This document shows positions 8,975-24,449 of a DNA stretch of 55,462 nucleotides, piece after piece. A program made the position numbers and the translations under genes. This stretch comes from Gammaproteobacteria bacterium (GTDB lineage Bacteria; Pseudomonadota; Gammaproteobacteria; Steroidobacterales; Steroidobacteraceae). The stretch covers positions 1 to 55,462 of the forward strand of contig DAIDHD010000024.1 in NCBI GenBank assembly GCA_027459765.1, in the 5' to 3' direction. The notes beneath the pieces were generated by a model. It saw nothing but the letters and a program-made list of their open reading frames with translations, was not told the origin of the DNA and made no database searches. The number at the start of each line of letters is the position of its first letter. Position 1 is the first letter of the stretch.

Positions 8975-9313
8975 TCAGGCGCCGGGCTTCTGCGCCCAGA
9001 CCTTGCACCAGCCGGTGGCCGGCACGCTGTGACCCGCGAAGATGTTGCAGCCGCCGCTGGCATCGCCGGCCTTGCCCTGGAACTGGGCGCAGGTCCCGCA
9101 ACGCTGCGTGGGCTTGTGGGTCGGATTCGCGGTCGCATTCACCTTGGTCGTGTCCGTCACGAAACCGAGCGACTTGGCGGTCGGGTCGTTGGGATCGAGC
9201 GGCGGCAGTCCGGCGGCACGCGCATCCTTGAGGAACAGGCCCATGGCCGGGACCATGGCACCGGCGATCAGGCCGCCCTTCACCACGTCGCGACGAGAGA
9301 TCTTCTTGTCCAT
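8975..9313 (-). CDS. hip: high-potential iron-sulfur protein (HiPIP), Tat-exported
   Basis: A 112-residue periplasmic Fe4S4 electron carrier. The twin-arginine signal (SRRDVVKGG, R7-R8) is followed by a hydrophobic stretch ending near DARAAG, as required for export of a folded cluster protein. The mature part has the four HiPIP cysteines C72, C75, C89 and C103 in CGTCAQF, GGCNIFAG and GWCKVW. The ATG at 9313 is preceded by AAGGAAG. In purple bacteria of the beta and gamma groups HiPIP commonly donates electrons to the tetrahaem cytochrome subunit of the reaction centre; PufC is encoded in this window, so that role is a fair inference. A hairpin terminator follows. Confidence 0.92.
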   Translation of the reverse strand: MDKKISRRDVVKGGLIAGAMVPAMGLFLKDARAAGLPPLDPNDPTAKSLGFVTDTTKVNATANPTHKPTQRCGTCAQFQGKAGDASGGCNIFAGHSVPATGWCKVWAQKPGA

Positions 9314-9400
9314 ACGAATCACTTCCTTAAGGGTTGATAAACAGGAACGAAACGATCCGATGGCCCAATGTTCGCGCAAGCCCGCCGCTCGTGGTCGTGA

Positions 9401-9412
9401 ATTAATATTAAT
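9401..9412. repeat. 12-bp AT-only palindrome
   Basis: The sequence ATTAATATTAAT is a perfect 12-bp palindrome in an otherwise very GC-rich region. It spans the stop codon of the small membrane-protein gene and lies about 90 nt upstream of the HiPIP start. It could be an operator or part of a promoter for hip, or a chance feature; no partner protein can be named. Confidence 0.4.
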
Positions 9413-9710
9413 CGTCTGCGCGACGGACGGACGCCGAGGCTCGCCCGGGCCACCAGCCGCGCAGATACAGATCCGTGAGGTGCGCAACGAGGCTCACGCC
9501 GAGCCAGCCGGCAAGCACCGGCCAGGCCGCTCCCACGAGCGCCGCGCGTACCGCGGCCATGAGAGCGGCGCCGGCGCCGAGCGCAGCCACGATGCCCACC
9601 GTGCTGACCGGAGGGCGTAGCTTGGTGCGAACGATTATCAATAACGCGCATTCCAGCGCCACCAGCACGAGGATCCCGTCGAGCACCGGGACTGACACGA
9701 GCGGTGTCAT
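9408..9710 (-). CDS. small hydrophobic membrane protein downstream of bchP
   Basis: A 100-residue protein with three likely membrane helices (about residues 6-28, 36-58 and 63-85) and a short, basic C-terminal tail (RGWWPGRASASVRRADD). It lies 40 nt downstream of bchP in the same direction, so it is probably the last gene of the ppaA/ppsR-bchG-bchP group. I do not recognise the family. Codon third positions are strongly G/C like the neighbours, which supports it as a real gene. A role in pigment handling or membrane assembly would be guesswork based on position only. Confidence 0.6.
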   Translation of the reverse strand: MTPLVSVPVLDGILVLVALECALLIIVRTKLRPPVSTVGIVAALGAGAALMAAVRAALVGAAWPVLAGWLGVSLVAHLTDLYLRGWWPGRASASVRRADD

Positions 9711-9750
9711 CGTGGATGCAGGCCGCGCAGCGTCCCGTCGGCCCGGCCGC

Positions 9751-10947
9751 TCAGGCGCGCGCCAGTCCGAGCAGGTGTGCGACGTCCTTGACGAAGATGC
9801 GCGCGTGCGCGAGTGGTCGCGCGCGCACGAGCTTCTTGTGCATGTAGGCCTGCCACGTGAGCCGCTGCACGTCTTGGTCGCGGCACATGTGCACGAATCG
9901 CTCGCGGCGCGAGTCGTTGGAATACCAGAAGCGCTGCATCATGCCGAGCACCCAGAACACCGTGCCGTGCGCGCGCATGAAGCGACGCCGGGCATCGGCG
10001 AGCGCGCGCGCGTCGCCGGTTTCGAGCATTCGCACCACCGCGTCGGCCGCGAATCGGCCGCTCGCCATGGCGTAGTAGATCCCCTCCCCCGATGCCGGCG
10101 CGACCACCCCGGCGGCGTCGCCGGCGAGCACCACGTCGCGGCGGTTGTCCCAGCACGGCAGCGGCTTCATCGGAATGGGCGCCCCCTCGCGGCGCACCGT
10201 CTCGAGCGTCTCGAGATCCGTGCTCCGGCGCAAGGTGTCCACCGCGCCGCGCAGGGAAAAGCCCTTGTGCGCGCTGCCGACGCCGATGCTCGCGGTCTCG
10301 CCGTGCGGAAATATCCAGGCGTAGAAGTCAGGCGACAGCCGGCCCTGATAGAACACGTCACAGCGCGTCGGACTGTATTCGCCGCGTTTTCCTTGCGGCA
10401 CCCGGACGATTTCGTGGTAGGCGGCGACGTAACGCACACGGTCGGCGCCGGGCACGCACTGACGCGCCACCTCGGAGCGCGCGCCGTCCGCGCCGATCAC
10501 CGCGCGCGCGCGCAGCCGCAGCGACTCGCCCGGCAGTCCGTCCGCGCCGCGCCGGCGCGCGCTCACCACGCCCACCCCGTCCGGGTCGCGCTCGTACTGC
10601 TCGAAGGTCGCCGTGATCCGGGTCGCGCCCTGAGCGGCGGCACGCTCGCGCAGCCACTCGTCGAAGCTCTCCCGATCGACCATGCCCACGTAACCGTTCT
10701 CGATCGGCATGTCGACCGCACGCTCTCGCGGCGACACCATGCGCGCCGATTCCACGCGCGCGACCAGCAGCGATGCGGGTATGTCGAACTCCTCCATGAG
10801 CTTGGGCGGCACCGCGCCCCCGCACGGCTTGATGCGGCCGGCCCGATCGAGCAGACACACGCGCAAACCCCGCCGGGCGAGGTCCGTCGCCGCAGTTGCG
10901 CCAGCCGGCCCGCCGCCCACCACCACCACGTCGTACTCGTCGCTCAT
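9751..10947 (-). CDS. bchP: geranylgeranyl reductase
   Basis: A 398-residue FAD-dependent reductase that saturates the geranylgeranyl tail of bacteriochlorophyllide ester to phytyl, the last step of BChl a synthesis. The N-terminal Rossmann FAD motif is DVVVVGGGPAGATAATDLAR (residues 5-24). GADGARSEVARQCVPG and the C-terminal FAD contact GDAAGVVAPASGEGIYYAM are present, matching the family. Its ATG overlaps the stop of the upstream PucC-like transporter gene (ATGA), completing the classical bchG-orf428-bchP order of purple bacterial clusters. Confidence 0.95.
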   Translation of the reverse strand: MSDEYDVVVVGGGPAGATAATDLARRGLRVCLLDRAGRIKPCGGAVPPKLMEEFDIPASLLVARVESARMVSPRERAVDMPIENGYVGMVDRESFDEWLRERAAAQGATRITATFEQYERDPDGVGVVSARRRGADGLPGESLRLRARAVIGADGARSEVARQCVPGADRVRYVAAYHEIVRVPQGKRGEYSPTRCDVFYQGRLSPDFYAWIFPHGETASIGVGSAHKGFSLRGAVDTLRRSTDLETLETVRREGAPIPMKPLPCWDNRRDVVLAGDAAGVVAPASGEGIYYAMASGRFAADAVVRMLETGDARALADARRRFMRAHGTVFWVLGMMQRFWYSNDSRRERFVHMCRDQDVQRLTWQAYMHKKLVRARPLAHARIFVKDVAHLLGLARA

Positions 10948-12287
10948 GCCGTCACCGTCCTCGTGCTGGGCGCCTCGCGCCGTGTGGTCGAATTGACTCG
11001 CGTCGCAAACCAGGATGCGAGCAGATAGAGCGCGGCCTCGGCCACGAATACGGCGCCGAACGCCCGTTCAGGGCTGCCGCCGAAGCCGCGCAGCAGGTCC
11101 ACGGCACCGGTACCGGTCACGCCGCCGAGCGCGAAGGCGAGCGCCTGCGCGGCGCCCCACAGGCCCATGCGCATGCCGGCCTGCGCGCCGCTGCCCACGT
11201 GAGAGAGTTCCATCATCGCGCCGATCGCGGAGACGGCGAACACCCCGTTCGCCACGCCGAGCGCCGCCACCAGGCCCCGCAGCGGCCAGCCCGGGCCGAT
11301 CGCAGCGCCGGCGGCGAGGCCGAGCAACGCCACGGCGGAGGCCAGGCAGCCGCCCGTGGTCCACTGGCGCAGACTGCCGAACCGGCGCCGACCGCTGCCG
11401 GCGATGCCGACCGCCACCATCCCCAGAAGCACCGCCGCGTGCCAGAGGCCGGAGAGGCGCGCCGAGGAGCCGACGCTGTAGCCGTACACCAGCCCGGCGA
11501 ACGGCTCGAGGAGCAACTCCTGAGCGCTGTAGGCGAGCATGGAGACAAATACGAACAGCGTGAACGAGCGCGCCTGCGGATCGCCCCACACCGATTCAAG
11601 AGCGGTGCGAAAGTCGCGCTTGGGCGCTGCCTCGGCGACGCTCCGCGAAGTCGCCGCGGCGCGGCGCGAAGGCTCGACGCCGAGCACTGCGCACACGGTC
11701 ACGGCGATGGCGATCGCGGCAACGATCGCGGTAACCGCCAACAGTCGCCGCGGCGAGAACGGATCGAGGAAATGTCCCACGCTCGCGGAGGTCAGCGCGA
11801 AGCCCAGGATCATGAGCACCCACATGAGCGTGGCCGCCGCCGCCCGGCGTGGCGCCTCGACGCGCGTGGCGAGCAGCGCGAGCAGCGAGGTGCCGGCCGC
11901 GCCGACGCCGAGACCGACGAGCACATAGGCCGCGAGCGCGAGGACCCAGTCGGCCGCGCCGCCGCCTGCGAGCCGCACGGCGGCGCACGCGCAGAGCACG
12001 CCGCCCGCGCCGAGCGCGATCATGCCGCCGACGATCCACGGGGTGCGACGCCCGCCGAGGTCGGAGCCGTGCCCGAATCGCGGTCGGATCATCTGAACCG
12101 CGTAGTGCAGAGCCACCAGCGCCCCCGGCAACACTGCCGGCAGGCGGTACTCGACCACCATCACGCGATTCAACGTCGACGTGACCAGCACGACGACCGC
12201 ACCGAGAGCCGCCTGCACCAGCCCGAGCCGCAGGATGCCGAGCCAGCCCAACGGCGGCGCGCCGCACTCTTGGCCGCCGCGGCTCAC
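10944..12287 (-). CDS. PucC/LhaA-family transporter (orf428 type)
   Basis: A 447-residue polytopic membrane protein of the BCD/PucC branch of the major facilitator superfamily, with about 12 hydrophobic segments. The diagnostic early motif is TLNRVMVVEY, followed by MIRPRFGHGSDLGGRRTPWI; GLWGAAQALAFALGG lies near the C-terminus. Homologues assist light-harvesting complex assembly or pigment delivery. The GTG start at 12287 overlaps the bchG stop, and its own stop overlaps bchP. Its place between bchG and bchP matches orf428 of Rhodobacter. A second paralogue, lhaA, is at 24446. Confidence 0.9.
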   Translation of the reverse strand: MSRGGQECGAPPLGWLGILRLGLVQAALGAVVVLVTSTLNRVMVVEYRLPAVLPGALVALHYAVQMIRPRFGHGSDLGGRRTPWIVGGMIALGAGGVLCACAAVRLAGGGAADWVLALAAYVLVGLGVGAAGTSLLALLATRVEAPRRAAAATLMWVLMILGFALTSASVGHFLDPFSPRRLLAVTAIVAAIAIAVTVCAVLGVEPSRRAAATSRSVAEAAPKRDFRTALESVWGDPQARSFTLFVFVSMLAYSAQELLLEPFAGLVYGYSVGSSARLSGLWHAAVLLGMVAVGIAGSGRRRFGSLRQWTTGGCLASAVALLGLAAGAAIGPGWPLRGLVAALGVANGVFAVSAIGAMMELSHVGSGAQAGMRMGLWGAAQALAFALGGVTGTGAVDLLRGFGGSPERAFGAVFVAEAALYLLASWFATRVNSTTRREAPSTRTVTA

Positions 12288-13195
12288 GCGGCGATCCGCA
12301 GGGCGAAGGCACTCACCATCATGCCCGCCACGTACAGTACGATGCCCGTGCCGTTGTACCAGGGCGCCCGCCCGCGCGGATCGGCGAGCAGCCGTCGCAT
12401 CAACAGGCCCTGCGCGGCCAGCAGCAGCGCGACCGCGACGGCGTGCACCGGCCGGCCCCAGGCGAGCAGGCAGAGCACCACCACCGCCTGCGGCAGCGCC
12501 ATCGCGACGCAGGCCACGCGCGCGGCGCGCGCGGCGCCCAGGCGCGCCGGCAGCGAACCGATTCCGCAGCGGCGATCGCCGTCGATCGACTTGAAGTCGT
12601 TCAACGTCATGATGCCGTGCGCACCGAGGCTGTAGAGCCCCGCGAGCGCCATCGTCCGCGCCGACGGCCAGGCATTCGCGCTGAGCACGGCCGCTCCGGT
12701 GATCCAGGCGAATCCTTCGTAACAGCAGGCGCAGGCCAGATTGCCCCACCAGCCGTTTTGCTTGAGCCGCAGTGGCGGGGCGCTGTAGGCCCACGCGAGC
12801 GCGAGCCCGAGCGCGGCGATCGCGAGCACCGGTGCCCCGAATCCTGCAGCCCACGCGAGCGACAGGCCGCTCCAGCCGAGAGCGACGTACAGACCCCATC
12901 GGCCCGGCATGCGGCCGGAGGGGATCGGCCGCCGAGGTTCGTTGATGGCGTCCACATGGCGATCGAACCAGTCGTTGACGGCCTGGCTGGTGGCGCAGAG
13001 CAGAGGTCCGCACAGCGCGACGCCCGCGAGCAGCGCGGCCCAGTGGGCCGCCAGCGGAGTACCGCAGGAGATCGCGCCGCACAGGAATGCCCACATGGGC
13101 GGGAACCAGGTGATCGGCTTCAGCAGCTCGAGCACCACCGCGGGCGAGGGAACGTCGACCGCCGCGGGACCTTCGACCGTGCGCTCCAGCGGCAC
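12284..13195 (-). CDS. bchG: bacteriochlorophyll synthase
   Basis: A 303-residue UbiA-superfamily prenyltransferase that esterifies bacteriochlorophyllide a with geranylgeranyl diphosphate in the membrane. The Asp-rich motif NDWFDRHVDAINEPRRPIPS (about residues 69-88) is the BchG/ChlG signature, and the second Asp motif is in DFKSIDGDRR. About eight membrane segments are visible. The N-terminal line ELLKPITWFPPMWAFLCGAI is also typical. It starts 5 nt downstream of the ppsR stop and its stop overlaps the PucC-like gene. Confidence 0.96.
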   Translation of the reverse strand: MPLERTVEGPAAVDVPSPAVVLELLKPITWFPPMWAFLCGAISCGTPLAAHWAALLAGVALCGPLLCATSQAVNDWFDRHVDAINEPRRPIPSGRMPGRWGLYVALGWSGLSLAWAAGFGAPVLAIAALGLALAWAYSAPPLRLKQNGWWGNLACACCYEGFAWITGAAVLSANAWPSARTMALAGLYSLGAHGIMTLNDFKSIDGDRRCGIGSLPARLGAARAARVACVAMALPQAVVVLCLLAWGRPVHAVAVALLLAAQGLLMRRLLADPRGRAPWYNGTGIVLYVAGMMVSAFALRIAA

Positions 13196-13200
13196 GGCGC

Positions 13201-14631
13201 CTAGTCCAGCTGCTCGCTCTCGGCCGAGGCGAGTTCCCCGAGGCCGTAGCGTCTGAGCTTGGCGTACAGGCTCTGGCGGCTCAGCCCGAGGATCTCGGCA
13301 GCCGACGCGCGATTGTCGCCGGTGATCTCGAGAGCCGCCTCGATGCAGAGCTTCTCGATCATGTCGGTCGACTCGCGCACCAGGTCCTTGAGCGGCACGC
13401 GGCCGACGAGTTCGGTCAGCTGCGCCACCGATCGCGGCTTGTCGCGGCTGATCTGCCGGTCGAAGGTGACGCGCTGGCCGACGTCGCGGATGGTGAACCC
13501 GAGGCAGGTCTGCTCGGCGTCGACCACCGAGACCGCGCAGATCTCCACGTCGCTGGTCGCACCGTATTCGCCCCGCAACTGGGTCGCGAACAGCCGCAGG
13601 GAGCCGTGTTCGCGCAGCTGCGCGGTGAGGAGATTGAAGTCGACCCCCGGACGCCCCAGCCAGCGCTCGAGGGACTCGTTGCGCGCCTGCTCTTCGGTGG
13701 CGAGTTGCACCAGGTCGAGGAAGGCGCGATTGGCGTAAGAGATTCGGCCGTCGAGGTCCGTGACCACGAAGCCTTCGGGCGCGCTCGCCACTATCTCGAG
13801 CACGCGCGACGCGCGCGCCGGCATCGCGAGCGCGCGACCGCCAGGATCGACGGCGTTCAGGCGGATCAGCAGAAAGGAGGTGCGCTCCTCGCGAAACAGC
13901 GAAGCGGCCATGTCGAACGAACGATTGCCGTCCGCGGACTTCACCACCAGATGTTCGGTGCGGCCGGTGGCGCGTACGCCGACCAGCACTTCCTTCAGCG
14001 TCTCGGCGCTCGACTCGTTCAACCCCTCGGGAAAGGTACGGCCCACCAGGCGCTTGTTGCCCTCGCCCAGCAGCCGTCCGGCCGCCGGATTGGCCTCGAG
14101 GATGCGCAGCGACGTGGCGTCGACGATCAGCACCGCCTCGGACGCAACCTGGAACAACAGGCGGTGCCGCGCCTCGGCCTGACGCAGCTTCAGATACTCG
14201 CGCTCCATCGATTGCTGCGCGCTGACCAGCTGCTGCTGCAGGCTCGCCATCGGCTGCATGCTGCGGCCGAAGGCCACCACGCCCTGCTTGCCGACCTTGA
14301 CGGCGGCGTACAGCACCGGAAGATCGCCGCCCGACGAGGACGGGTGATTGACCATGCGCCAGCGCGGCGCGCCCTTGCCGGCCGCGTCGCGGATCAGGGC
14401 CTCGACCTTGGCGCGGCTCTCGACGGTGACCGTGTCCACCCAGGGCTTGCCGACCCAGCTCTCGTTGATTTCCGCCGCCAGTTCGTCGCTGCCGAACGAC
14501 ACGTCCTTGATTACGCCGGCATCACCGTCGGCGACCATCAGCGCGACGTCCGAGGCCACCGTGATGAGCCGTCCGGCGGTCTCGCCGTCGAGATCGCTCA
14601 ACCACTTCTTTGCCGTGTTGAATTGTTTCAC
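13201..14631 (-). CDS. ppsR: PpsR/CrtJ photosynthesis repressor
   Basis: A 476-residue transcription factor that represses bch, crt and light-harvesting genes in air by binding TGT-N12-ACA. An N-terminal PAS-like region (about 20-125) leads to a coiled, Gln-rich linker (LQQQLVSAQQSMEREYLKLR, 131-150), then PAS1 (about 155-260), PAS2 (about 275-390) and a Fis-type HTH (about 425-464, ending in ASAAEILGLSRQSLYAKLRR). Cysteines are only at 365, 376 and 429. C429 sits just before the HTH, where Rhodobacter PpsR has redox-active Cys424; no Cys occurs near 250, where the partner Cys251 would be. It is followed closely by bchG and preceded by ppaA. Confidence 0.95.
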   Translation of the reverse strand: MKQFNTAKKWLSDLDGETAGRLITVASDVALMVADGDAGVIKDVSFGSDELAAEINESWVGKPWVDTVTVESRAKVEALIRDAAGKGAPRWRMVNHPSSSGGDLPVLYAAVKVGKQGVVAFGRSMQPMASLQQQLVSAQQSMEREYLKLRQAEARHRLLFQVASEAVLIVDATSLRILEANPAAGRLLGEGNKRLVGRTFPEGLNESSAETLKEVLVGVRATGRTEHLVVKSADGNRSFDMAASLFREERTSFLLIRLNAVDPGGRALAMPARASRVLEIVASAPEGFVVTDLDGRISYANRAFLDLVQLATEEQARNESLERWLGRPGVDFNLLTAQLREHGSLRLFATQLRGEYGATSDVEICAVSVVDAEQTCLGFTIRDVGQRVTFDRQISRDKPRSVAQLTELVGRVPLKDLVRESTDMIEKLCIEAALEITGDNRASAAEILGLSRQSLYAKLRRYGLGELASAESEQLD

Positions 14632-14702
14632 ACGTCCTCGTCGCGAGTTCTTCGGGCGTCTCGCATCGGCGCCTTAAGGTTGCATGCCCAGGCGCGCAAG
14701 TG

Positions 14703-15611
14703 TCATTGCGCCACCACCTCGCCGCACAGCCGCTCTGCGCAGCGCACTGCTTGGGCCCCGTCCGCCGCGGCGTCGTCCGCACCCACCCGGACCGCCAAGT
14801 CCGCGCGGTTCACCAACAGCGGACCACCCACCAGCACGCGAAGTTCCGGATTGCGCGATGCGCGCCGCATGTCCGCTATCAAGGTCCGCATCGCGTCGAG
14901 TCGCGAATCGCAGCCGATGCTCAGGCCGGCGGCCGCGAACCAATGCTGGCGCAGCAGTTCGAGCACCTCCTGCCGGCGGCGCGGAAACTCCTGCCAGACC
15001 TCCCAGCCGGCCCGGCGCAGGAACTGCGCCACCACCGACAGCCCGAAGGTGTGCTGCTCGCCGGTGCAGGGACAGAGCAGAATGCGCCGCTGCGCACCCC
15101 GATCGCCGTCCTCCTCGCGTACGTCGCCGCCGCAGGTGCGCAGGATCTGCTGCAGGCGCCCGAGGCCCACCGTGACCTGCATGAAGTCGCACTCGTCGCG
15201 CTCCCAGCGTGCGCCGAGTTCGCGGGCCGCCGGCGCGAGCAAATCGAGGCAGATCCGCTCCGCAGGCACGCCGCGCTCGAGCAGGGCCTCGACATAGGCG
15301 GCAGCGATGGTGGAATCGTGCACCACCAGCAGACGCACCAGCTCCGTGACGTCCGCGGCGTCCATGTCCGCGCGCGAAGCGTGACCGAACCCAGCCGTCG
15401 CGCGCCGCGCGCGGCGCGCAAGCATCAGCCTCGGCACGATCTCGCCCTCGATGGTGCGCGTCAGTCCGGCCCGCCGCGTGCGCGCCTCCCTGCCCGCGGC
15501 GTCGCCCTGGCGTCGCGAGCGCGGGCACGGGGCGGCATCCGCGTCGGCGCAATCCGCCCACGCGCTCGCCTCCGGCTCGACGGTCTCTTCCGTGAGGTCG
15601 CTCGTGCTCAT
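14703..15611 (-). CDS. ppaA: PpaA/AerR B12-binding antirepressor
   Basis: A 302-residue regulator of the AerR/PpaA family, which binds cobalamin and antagonises PpsR/CrtJ in a light- and redox-sensitive way. The N-terminal 80 residues are acidic/basic and low-complexity. The four-helix cap follows (about 85-160, including ELGARWERDECDFMQVTVGL), then the B12-binding Rossmann fold, with GEQHTFG at 184-190 giving the candidate cobalamin-ligand H187 and LSIGCDSRLDAM further on. I chose the ATG at 15611, which has GGAGG about 9 nt upstream, over one nine codons earlier. It sits between ppsR and the divergent bchF operon. Confidence 0.9.
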   Translation of the reverse strand: MSTSDLTEETVEPEASAWADCADADAAPCPRSRRQGDAAGREARTRRAGLTRTIEGEIVPRLMLARRARRATAGFGHASRADMDAADVTELVRLLVVHDSTIAAAYVEALLERGVPAERICLDLLAPAARELGARWERDECDFMQVTVGLGRLQQILRTCGGDVREEDGDRGAQRRILLCPCTGEQHTFGLSVVAQFLRRAGWEVWQEFPRRRQEVLELLRQHWFAAAGLSIGCDSRLDAMRTLIADMRRASRNPELRVLVGGPLLVNRADLAVRVGADDAAADGAQAVRCAERLCGEVVAQ

Positions 15612-15683
15612 GACTTGCCGCCCTCCGCGTCGTGACAACGGGATCCGCCGCGTGTCCGGGACATTCGCGCTTCAGCGCTCGAA

Positions 15684-15717
15684 TGTCAAGAAAGATTTAC
15701 GTATAGTTTTGTTGACA
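15684..15717. promoter_or_regulatory. 34-bp imperfect palindrome in ppaA-bchF promoter gap
   Basis: The arms begin TGTCAA and end TTGACA; 13 of 17 positions pair across the centre. It contains two near-matches to the PpsR box: TGT-N12-ACG at 15684-15701 and CGT-N12-ACA at 15700-15717. A TATAGT hexamer at 15702-15707 could be the -10 element for bchF, about 45 nt before its ATG. On each strand a TTGACA hexamer is available as an outward -35, but matching -10 elements are poor. Most likely a PpsR-family operator controlling both directions; not a perfect consensus site. Confidence 0.5.
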
Positions 15718-15750
15718 GATCGCCGCGCGCAGGGATAGGGTTGCACTGGA

Positions 15751-17528
<1,778 letters not shown>

Positions 17529-17532
17529 CGCC

Positions 17533-19069
17533 ATGCAACTGACGCTCTGGACATACGAGGGACCGCCGCACGTCGGCGCAATGCGCGTCGCCACGGCCAT
17601 GCGCGACGTGCACTACGTGCTGCACGCGCCGCAGGGCGACACCTACGCGGATCTGCTGTTCACCATGATCGAACGCCTGCCGCGCAGGCCGCCGGTCACC
17701 TACACCACGTTCCAGGCCCGCGACCTGGGGTCCGACACCGCGACGCTGTTCAAGGACGCCGCACGCGAAGCCTACGAGCGCTTTCGCCCGGCGGCCTTGC
17801 TGGTGGGCGCGTCTTGCACGGCGGAACTGATCCAGGACGACCCCGGCGGTCTCGCGCTGGCGCTGGGACTGCCCGTCCCGGTGGTGCCGTTGGAGCTGCC
17901 GGCGTACCAGAAGAAGGAGAACTGGGGCGCCGCGGAGACCTTCTACCGCGTGGTGCGCTCGCTGGCGACACCGCACGCGCCGCCGGCGGGCTTCAAGCGG
18001 CCGCCGCGGCCCTCCGACCGGCGCGCGACCTGCAACATCCTCGGTCCCACGGCGCTCGGTTTCCGGCACCGCGACGACCTGCGCGCGGTGCGCGAAATGC
18101 TCGATTTGCTCGGTGTGGAGGTCGCCGTGGTGGCGCCCCTCGGGGCCTCGCCGGCCGACATTGCGCGGCTCGGCGAGGCCGACTTCAACGTTCTTCTGTA
18201 CGCCGAGACGGCCGGTCAGGCGGCGCAGTGGCTGACGCGCACCTTCGACCAGCCCTGCGTCAGGACCGTGCCGATCGGCGTGCGCGCCACGCGCGCCTTC
18301 ATCGAGGAGGTCGCCGCCCTTGCCGGCTGCGATCCGCAGCCGGCGCTGGCTGGAGTCCCGTCGCACTCCAGCTGGTACTCCCGCTCGGTGGACTCCACCT
18401 ACCTCACGGGCAAGCGCGTGTTCGTCTTCGGCGACGCCACGCACGCCATAGCCGCGGCGCGTGTCGCCGCCGAGGAACTCGGCTTCACCGTGGTCGGCCT
18501 CGGCAGCTACAGCCGCGAGTTCGCGCGCGAAGTGCGCGAAGCGGCGCGCGGCTACGGCGTGGAGGCGCTGATCAGTGACGACTACCTCGAAATAGAGGCG
18601 AAGGTGGCGGAGCTGCAGCCCGAGCTCGTGCTCGGCACGCAGATGGAGCGCCACGTCGCGAAGCGCCTGAAGATACCGTGCGCGGTGATCTCGGCGCCGG
18701 TGCACGTGCAGGACTTTCCCGCTCGCTACTCGCCGCAGATGGGATTCGAGGGCGCGAACGTTCTGTTCGACACCTGGGTGCACCCGTTGATGATGGGACT
18801 GGAGGAACACCTCCTGACCATGTTCCGCGGGGATTTCGAGTTCCACGACGCCGCCCCGGCTTCGCACCTCGGCTCGGCTGCGGCCACGGCCCCAGCCGCG
18901 CCGGCGCAGGCTGCGCCGGCCGACGCGGTGGCGAGCGCCGCCTGGACGCCTGACGCCGAGCGCGAACTCGGCAAGATTCCTTTCTTCGTTCGCGGCAAGG
19001 CCCGGCGCAACACGGAGCGCTACGCCGCCGAGCGCGCGCTCTCGCAGATCACGGTGGAGACGCTCTACG

Positions 19070-19095
<26 letters not shown>
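17533..19095 (+). CDS. bchB: dark-operative protochlorophyllide reductase subunit B
   Basis: A 520-residue subunit of DPOR. The N-terminus [20 protein letters not shown] is family-typical, and [12 protein letters not shown] carries the Asp that serves as the unusual fourth ligand of the Fe4S4 cluster in characterised BchB. A substrate-binding region ([13 protein letters not shown], later [20 protein letters not shown]) and the C-terminal domain ([20 protein letters not shown]) complete it. An Ala/Pro-rich linker (about residues 440-470) precedes the C-terminal domain. Its last 26 nt overlap the bchH start. Confidence 0.96.
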
Positions 19096-23747
<4,652 letters not shown>

Positions 23748-23748
<1 letters not shown>

Positions 23749-24449
23749 TGGATACCACGACCTACCGCGAGCGTCGCGGCCAGCTCGAGACCTACTTCGA
23801 CCGCACCGCCGCCGACGCCTGGGCGCGACTGACTTCCACCGCGCCGGTGAGCCGGGTGCGCGCTACGGTACGCGCCGGCCGCGACGAGATGCGGGCCACC
23901 CTGCTCGGCTATCTGCCGGCGGGACTCGACGGGCGCCGGCTGCTGGACGCTGGTTGCGGCACCGGCGCGCTCGCGACCGCGGCGGCCCAGCGCGGCGCCC
24001 AAGTCACCGCCGTGGACCTGTCGCCGACGCTGATAGCGCTCGCCCGCGACCGTGGACCCGCCACTGCGGGCGGCGGGCGCGTCGATTTTCGCGTCGGCGA
24101 CATGACGGACCCCTCGTTCGGCGAGTTCGACCACGTGGTCGCGATGGACTCCCTGATCCACTACCGGACCGAGGACGTGGTGCGGGTGCTGGCGGGCTAC
24201 GCCGCGCGCACGCGCTCCTCGATCGTGTTCACCTTCGCGCCGCGCACGCCCGCGCTTACCGTCATGTGGACCGTCGGTCGCCTGTTTCCGCGCGGCGACC
24301 GAGCCCCGGCGCTCGAGCCCGTGGCCGAGCTCGAGTTGCGGCGGCGGATCGCCGCGGAACCGACGCTCGCCGGCTGGCGCGTCGGCCGCAGCCGCCGCGT
24401 CACCAGCGGCTTCTACAAGTCCCACGCCATGGAGTTGACGCGCGAGTGA
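23748..24449 (+). CDS. bchM: Mg-protoporphyrin IX methyltransferase
   Basis: A 233-residue SAM-dependent methyltransferase acting after Mg-chelatase to make the 13-propionate methyl ester. The SAM motif I is LLDAGCGTGALATAAAQRGA (about residues 64-83), with the acidic residue of motif II in AVDLSPTLI and motif GDMTDPSFGEFDHVVAMDSL. The N-terminal RGQLETYFDRTAADAWARLT is typical of BchM. It overlaps bchL by one base (TGATG) and lhaA by four (GTGA). Confidence 0.95.

Noticed and set aside
15712..15741. TTGACA ... TAGGGT as the bchF promoter.
   Set aside because: The start would fall about 3 nt from the ATG and the -10 is poor; the TATAGT at 15702-15707 is preferred, though not proven.
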